A stretch of 9,835 nucleotides of DNA, from the NCBI GenBank assembly GCA_024643945.1, contig JAHELX010000188.1, forward strand, positions 1 to 9,835, in the 5' to 3' direction. This DNA is from Anaerolineales bacterium (GTDB lineage Bacteria > Chloroflexota > Anaerolineae > 4572-78 > NAK82). The translations under genes and the position numbers were made by a program. Below the pieces are notes generated by a model. It was not told the DNA's origin. It searched no databases and saw nothing but the letters and a program-made list of their open reading frames with translations. This document shows, one piece after another, positions 5,883-9,835 of the stretch; the first letter of the stretch is position 1; every line of letters begins with the position of its first letter.

Positions 5883-7076
5883 ATGAAAAAATTATTAGGT
5901 GTTACGATACTAGCAGTACTGCTGCTAAGCCTGGCCACGCCGGTCTTTGCTCAGGGAGGACACGAGCGCCCGGGCCAGGTGACCTTTGGCAGCGACGTCA
6001 GGCTGGAAGCAGGCGATGTCGTCAATGGGGATACGATTCTCTTCGGCGGGGACCTGCGGATGGCAGATGGCAGCCGCATCGAAGGGGGCGTGGTCGTCTT
6101 CGGCGGCTACGGCAAGATCGACGGCGAGGTCAACGGCGACGTGGCCTTTATCGGCGGCAATGTCAGCCTGGGTCCCACTGCCAGGATTAATGGCGATGTG
6201 GCCTCGGTTGGCGGCCAGATAGAACGAGCAGAAGGGGCCTACGTGCGCGGGCAAATCATCGAAACCACGCACTTCAACTTTGGCCGGGTATCCATTCCAC
6301 AAATCGGGCCGATCGTGCCCCGACTGGAGTATGGCCAAGGCGTCGGATTCGATCCTCTGGACCGGCTGTTTCGCATCATGCTGGGATTCGCGCGAGGTCT
6401 GATGGTAGCGCTGGTGATAGCGGCCATCGGCCTGCTGGTAGTGCTCTTCCTGCCCGACCAGACACGAGTCGTGGGACAGACCGTCAGGCAGGCCACGCCG
6501 GCCAACTTCGGTCTGGGACTGCTGACGATGATTGTCGGGGTCACAGTAATTGTATTGCTGGCCATCACAATTTGTCTCTCCCCAGTGAGCCTGCTGGTGG
6601 CACTGGCTCTGGTCCTGGCCACGCTCTATGGTTGGATTGTGATCGGTTACCTGTTGGGTCAGCGGATGCTACGGGCAATTCAGAAAAACGGGGATCAACC
6701 AACGCCGGTGGCCTCGGCGCTGGTAGGTATATTCACCGTGACGCTGGTGCAGCAATGGTTGATGGTGCTGGGCCAGATTCCGTGCCTGGGCTTCTTCTTC
6801 TGGTTACTGGGCGCGGGGCTGTGGTTGCTGGTCGCAGCCACCGGGCTGGGTGCGGTAGTACTCAGCCGCTTCGGGACGCAACGTTACACGGGAAGTACTG
6901 GCCCCCGCACGCCGACGCCCGCCCTTCCCCCCACGCCTCCGCCGACGCCAGCGCCACCCGAGCCGCCGAGCGCTGCTACGCCTGAGGCGGAGGATAAACC
7001 TGAGGATGTTACCTCTGAGTCTGAGGGCGAGCCAGGAGGTACGACACCCGAGCCGAAAGATGAGGCGAAGGGTTAA
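5883..7076 (+). CDS. Secreted polymer-forming (bactofilin-like) protein with membrane helices and Pro/Glu tail
   Basis: Envelope protein of 397 residues in four parts. (1) A signal peptide, MKKLLGVTILAVLLLSLATP, probably cut after VFA (about 23). (2) A short right-handed-type beta-solenoid, about 40-125, with repeated G-D/G-G turns: VVNGDTILFGGDLRMADGSR, IEGGVVVFGGYGKI, DGEVNGDVAFIGGNVSLGPT, INGDVASVGGQI. This is the pattern of polymer-forming (bactofilin) domains. (3) Four or so hydrophobic segments between about 172 and 328 (for example LMVALVIAAIGLLVVLFL). (4) A tail from about 337 rich in Pro, Thr and Glu. Classical bactofilins are cytoplasmic and short; the signal peptide here places the solenoid outside the cytoplasmic membrane, a domain plan known among uncharacterised proteins. 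Its place as last gene after sigma, anti-sigma and toast-rack suggests a stress-induced envelope scaffold (inference). It converges on ftsK, with 24 bp between the stops and no visible terminator. Confidence 0.82.
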   Translation: MKKLLGVTILAVLLLSLATPVFAQGGHERPGQVTFGSDVRLEAGDVVNGDTILFGGDLRMADGSRIEGGVVVFGGYGKIDGEVNGDVAFIGGNVSLGPTARINGDVASVGGQIERAEGAYVRGQIIETTHFNFGRVSIPQIGPIVPRLEYGQGVGFDPLDRLFRIMLGFARGLMVALVIAAIGLLVVLFLPDQTRVVGQTVRQATPANFGLGLLTMIVGVTVIVLLAITICLSPVSLLVALALVLATLYGWIVIGYLLGQRMLRAIQKNGDQPTPVASALVGIFTVTLVQQWLMVLGQIPCLGFFFWLLGAGLWLLVAATGLGAVVLSRFGTQRYTGSTGPRTPTPALPPTPPPTPAPPEPPSAATPEAEDKPEDVTSESEGEPGGTTPEPKDEAKG

Positions 7077-7100
7077 GCAGAAACTCCTCCGACCGACGGC

Positions 7101-9404
7101 TCATAGGGAATGCTTGTCGTCAGGGCTGTCGAGGAGCACCTGGCGGGAACGGCCGCCTCCCTCGTCGGGGCCGATGACCCCCTGCTCCTCCATGATGTCA
7201 ATCAATCGAGCAGCACGGGCATAGCCGATGCGCAGACGGCGTTGCAGCAGCGAAATAGAAGCCCGGTTGTGCGAGCGGACTACCTCGATGGCCCTGGGTA
7301 ACAGATCGTCCTCTTCCTCGGCCGCCTCAGCCTTAGCCTTAAAATCGGCCCACAGGGGCTGCTGGAGTGGCTGGCTCACTTCAGCAGAGGAAGAGGACGA
7401 CTGTTGTTGCGTCCCCGACGCAGGACGGGAAGGTTCATCTACGACGTGGGCCCCCTTCCAATAGCGGACCAGCCGGACCAGTTCCCGGTCCGAAACGAAC
7501 ACACCCTGTAGACGCTGCAGCTTGCTGTTGTCGGGGGCCATAAAGAGCATGTCGCCCCGGCCCAGCAATCGTTCAGCGCCAGGTGTATCGAGGATGACAC
7601 GCGAGTCGATCTGGCTGGTGACCGCAAAGGCGACACGCGCCGGGAAGTTGGCTTTGATGAGCCCGGTGACCACGTCTACCGACGGACGTTGGGTGGCGAT
7701 GACCAGGTGAATGCCGGTCGCCCGCGCCATCTGAGCGATGCGAGTGACGGTTCGCTCCACCTCGTCGGGAGCCATCATCATCAAGTCGGCCAGTTCGTCA
7801 ATCACGATGACGATATAAGGCATCACCTTTTCGCCCCGGCTGGCCATCAACTCGTTATAACCGATCAGGTTACGCACCCCGAGTCGGGAAAATATCTTGT
7901 AGCGACGATCCATCTCCCGCGTCGCCCAGTTTAGTACACCCACCACCCGTTCCAGCTCTACCACCACCGGGGCCAACAGATGGGGAATGCCGTTATAGTT
8001 GGTCAGTTCCACCATCTTGGGGTCCACCATCAGCAAGCGCAGCGTTTCAGGCGTGTGAGTGGCCAGCAGACAGGCGATGATGGCATTGATACACACACTC
8101 TTGCCAGATCCGGTCGCGCCAGCAATGAGCAGGTGAGGCATCGAAGCCAGGTCGGCGATGACCGGCTGGCCGGCCACGTCGCGGCCCAAGGCAAACTTGA
8201 GGGGCGATGGATCAGACTGGAAGACCTCCGACTCTATCACGCTCCGCAACGACACCAACGACGTGGTTGCATTGGGCACTTCGATACCGACATAAGGCCG
8301 GCCGGGGATAGGCGCCTCAATGCGAATGGGGGCTGCAGCCAACGCCAAAGCCAGATCATTGGTCAGATTCACAATGCGCGACACGCGTACCTTGCGCGCC
8401 TTACCCTGGGCATCCTTCTTGTCCATGTAACCGGGCTCGATGCCAAACTGGGTCACAGCCGGGCCCGGGTTGATCTCCCGTACCTTGGCCTCGATGCCAA
8501 AGCTGGCCAGCGTCTCTTCGATTATCTTGACGCGCTGACGGATCTCCTGCTGGCTTATCTCCTGCTCGACGCCTTCCTCAAAGATACTTTCCAATGGAGG
8601 CCGTTGCCAGGTTTGGGCACCAACCACGCGCGGGAACAGCATCCCAGCCGGTGTAGTACGCACCGCCTCGCCGGGGGGTGGCGTGGAATAACCCACGGAG
8701 GGTGACTCTGCTCCCGGTATCGATCCTTCCAGCGACATCCTCATCTCTTGAGACTCGTCGTCTTGAGAAGAGGGAAGTATACGCTGCAAGAGGCCAGAGG
8801 GCTGCGAGTGATCGTTGGGCAAGGGCAAGACTGGCTGGTGATTGATGGTTGCCAGAGCGCGCCGTCGCCGCCAGTCGCTGATCCGATCCTGCGCATTGCG
8901 TCCCATCTCCACGATTTCAGCCAGTGACAATCCCGAGATGAGGATAAAACTCACGATGACGAGGGCAATAATGATCACGATACTACCCGCCACCCCAACC
9001 GCCGCGACGAGCAGTTCGCCCACCGCCCAGCCCAACAGTCCCCCGCCCCCCGGCTCATCGAAGTCGTCAAGACCTGCGCCAGGTGTGATTAAATGGAAGA
9101 TTGCCAGCAGCATCGCGAAAAGCAGAAACGTGCCGACTGGCTTCTCCCACTTTTCTTGCGGGTCCTCTGTGGCAAAATAACGCAACAGCCAAACGCCCAT
9201 CAACGCCAGGCTCAAAGGGGCCAGGTATATGCCCCAGCCAATCAGCCCACGCAACAGACGCAGCCATCCCTCCGTGAGCGTGCCCCGGCTGACAGATAGC
9301 AGGCTCAGTCCCGTGAGCAGCGCCAGCGCCAGTAAAATCAATCCAAAGAGTTCAGGGCGAATGGCAGGCGTCGCCTTCTGTTTTTTGGAGCTCCTTTTGG
9401 CCAT
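7101..9404 (-). CDS. ftsK: FtsK/SpoIIIE-family DNA translocase
   Basis: Septum-located DNA pump that clears and resolves chromosomes at division. The 767 residues have the full family order. Four hydrophobic helices lie near 18-38, 55-76, 90-107 and 122-158. A variable Pro/Ser/Glu linker runs to about 285. The alpha/beta motor follows: FGIEAKVREINPGPAVTQFG (302-321), Walker A GATGSGKS (429-436), MVDPKMVEL (459-467), Walker B YIVIVIDELADL (530-541), and IATQRPSVDVVTGLIKANFP (569-588). The C-terminal gamma winged helix lies about 700-760 (LLQRRLRIGYARAARLIDIM), the part that reads KOPS/SRS polarity sequences. A Gln/Ser/Glu-rich spacer (about 658-700) joins motor to gamma. All key motifs are intact, and the linker is short compared with E. 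coli FtsK. The start ATG at 9404-9402 has AAGGA about ten bases upstream. It is monocistronic here, with its own promoter. Confidence 0.97.
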   Translation of the reverse strand: MAKRSSKKQKATPAIRPELFGLILLALALLTGLSLLSVSRGTLTEGWLRLLRGLIGWGIYLAPLSLALMGVWLLRYFATEDPQEKWEKPVGTFLLFAMLLAIFHLITPGAGLDDFDEPGGGGLLGWAVGELLVAAVGVAGSIVIIIALVIVSFILISGLSLAEIVEMGRNAQDRISDWRRRRALATINHQPVLPLPNDHSQPSGLLQRILPSSQDDESQEMRMSLEGSIPGAESPSVGYSTPPPGEAVRTTPAGMLFPRVVGAQTWQRPPLESIFEEGVEQEISQQEIRQRVKIIEETLASFGIEAKVREINPGPAVTQFGIEPGYMDKKDAQGKARKVRVSRIVNLTNDLALALAAAPIRIEAPIPGRPYVGIEVPNATTSLVSLRSVIESEVFQSDPSPLKFALGRDVAGQPVIADLASMPHLLIAGATGSGKSVCINAIIACLLATHTPETLRLLMVDPKMVELTNYNGIPHLLAPVVVELERVVGVLNWATREMDRRYKIFSRLGVRNLIGYNELMASRGEKVMPYIVIVIDELADLMMMAPDEVERTVTRIAQMARATGIHLVIATQRPSVDVVTGLIKANFPARVAFAVTSQIDSRVILDTPGAERLLGRGDMLFMAPDNSKLQRLQGVFVSDRELVRLVRYWKGAHVVDEPSRPASGTQQQSSSSSAEVSQPLQQPLWADFKAKAEAAEEEDDLLPRAIEVVRSHNRASISLLQRRLRIGYARAARLIDIMEEQGVIGPDEGGGRSRQVLLDSPDDKHSL

Positions 9405-9448
9405 ATCAATGAGATCCTTAGCACATACGTTCGCTTCCCATAGGTTTC

Positions 9449-9477
9449 ATTATAACACAAACATTGGAGAAAATAAA
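9449..9477 (-). promoter_or_regulatory. Extended -10 promoter of ftsK
   Basis: On the minus strand TGTTATAAT occupies 9457-9449: a perfect TATAAT preceded by TGn, the extended -10 form. Seventeen bases upstream is TTTATT (9477-9472), a weak -35, acceptable for an extended -10 promoter. Transcription would start near 9442 and leave a leader of about 38 nt before the ftsK ATG. Confidence 0.65.
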
Positions 9478-9661
9478 GCCGAATCGTAACTGCTCATCCT
9501 TCCACAGGTTTAGCCGGTTCATAGTTGAAGTCATCAGATTGTTCGAGCTTGGAGACGCAAAATTGCCCTCCTTGACAACCTGCCCCGTGGGGGGGCTTTG
9601 CTCCGCGAGGCTTGCCGAGTAGTCACGCCGAATCGAGGAAACCTGAGGCATTCGCGAGCAC
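9478..9661. other. Intergenic stretch with a palindrome-rich patch, no gene seen
   Basis: The gap between ftsK and the sugar-binding protein gene is 311 bases (9405-9715). Besides the ftsK promoter and the terminator it holds no convincing gene. At 9582-9618 there is a GC-rich patch of small palindromes (GCCCCGTGGGGGGGC, then CTCCGCGAG, then GGCTTGCC) that resembles in style the insert at 391-440 of the GT39 gene. A TTGACA at 9572-9577 has no matching -10. Confidence 0.4.
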
Positions 9662-9695
9662 AAAAATCCCCCTCACCCCGGAGGAGGAGGGGGAT
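9662..9695 (-). terminator. Rho-independent terminator of the sugar-binding protein gene
   Basis: ATCCCCCTC (9666-9674) and GAGGGGGAT (9687-9695) form a perfect 9-bp stem around a 12-nt loop. On the minus strand the stem is followed by a run of T (9666-9662). It lies 20 bp beyond the stop of the minus-strand gene and upstream of the ftsK promoter, so it isolates the two units. The plus strand has no T-run, so it acts in one direction only. Confidence 0.88.
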
Positions 9696-9715
9696 AGAGA
9701 ACCCTAATCAGGCAA

Positions 9716-9835
9716 CTACTGGAAGCTAGCAGCGTTGTCGGCGGTGACGAGGGTGGTGCCGGTGTCAACCAGCGGTGGAACTTCCAGACCCATCAGATAG
9801 TTCATGGACCAGGCCACGCCGAAGCGGCCCATGTT
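9716..9835 (-). CDS. C-terminal end of a periplasmic sugar-binding protein (ABC importer), partial
   Basis: Only the last 39 codons and TAG stop (9718-9716) are in the window; the gene continues to the right. The peptide includes NMGRFGVAWSMNYLMGLEVP, then VDTGTTLVTADN and ends SFQ. This is the typical closing part of Peripla_BP_4 (RbsB/XylF-like) sugar-binding proteins: a last domain helix with MG...G and W, a Gly-x-x-Val-Pro turn, then a strand ending TGxxLVTADN. Such proteins bind a monosaccharide outside the cell and hand it to an ABC permease. The terminator directly after the stop indicates this is the last gene of its transcript. The sugar cannot be told from this fragment. Confidence 0.8.
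   Translation of the reverse strand, partial: NMGRFGVAWSMNYLMGLEVPPLVDTGTTLVTADNAASFQ

Noticed and set aside
7077..7100. Bidirectional terminator between the convergent bactofilin-like gene and ftsK
   Set aside because: The 24-bp gap contains no inverted repeat or T-run; any termination signal would have to lie inside the coding ends and none was seen.
7980..8705. 241-codon plus-strand open frame opposite ftsK
   Set aside because: It is exactly antisense to the FtsK motor region, which carries intact Walker motifs; His/Gln/Arg-rich composition is typical of a shadow frame.
9572..9600. Plus-strand promoter starting with TTGACA at 9572-9577
   Set aside because: No -10-like hexamer lies 16-18 bp downstream (the sequence there is GC-rich), and no plus-strand gene follows.
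9418..9663. 81-codon minus-strand open frame upstream of ftsK
   Set aside because: It runs across the ftsK promoter and the palindrome-rich patch, has no ribosome-binding site or recognisable domain, and would end just before the ftsK start.

Overview
The window is GC-rich bacterial DNA with dense, mostly same-strand genes. The large GT39-type mannosyltransferase-like protein with a C-terminal beta domain, the ECF sigma / anti-sigma / 'toast-rack' / secreted polymer-forming-domain cluster, and the dispersed 8-nt tandem repeats (GGGAATCA type) that run into coding sequence together suggest a Chloroflexota (Anaerolineae-like) genome, possibly a metagenomic contig. This taxonomic call is an inference from style and content; no marker gene here settles it.

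Layout. Positions 2-2752 (+) hold a polytopic glycosyltransferase (GT39/PMT superfamily) that enters from outside the window. It overlaps by 4 bp (ATGA) an unrecognised multi-pass membrane protein (2749-3549, +). The first 58 codons of that protein are almost entirely two back-to-back octanucleotide arrays. A 65-bp gap with a possible promoter leads to four + strand genes: an ECF sigma factor (3615-4241), its zinc-binding membrane anti-sigma factor (about 4273-4836), a secreted or lipid-anchored toast-rack-type beta protein (4849-5727), and, after a repeat-filled 155-bp gap, a secreted bactofilin-like protein with membrane helices and a Pro/Glu-rich tail (5883-7076). A complete ftsK/spoIIIE DNA translocase gene follows on the opposite strand (9404-7101), convergent with the cluster, with a good extended -10 promoter. 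At the right edge is the last 39 codons of a periplasmic sugar-binding protein (9835-9716, -), closed by a clear Rho-independent terminator (about 9662-9695).

How the genes work together. The sigma and anti-sigma pair forms a membrane-signal switch. The two envelope proteins directly downstream, both built of repetitive beta strands, are the obvious candidates for its output or for a sensing partner. The GT39 enzyme and its coupled membrane partner probably act on envelope glycans, but nothing in the sequence ties them to the sigma module. ftsK (chromosome segregation) and the sugar-binding protein are independent transcription units.

The most unusual feature of the DNA is short tandem-repeat matter at several places: inside the GT39 gene (two loops), at the start of the second gene, and as an inverted pair upstream of the bactofilin-like gene. 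Where it lies in coding sequence it is in an orientation free of stop codons. It also creates strong G-quadruplex-type motifs at two gene starts.
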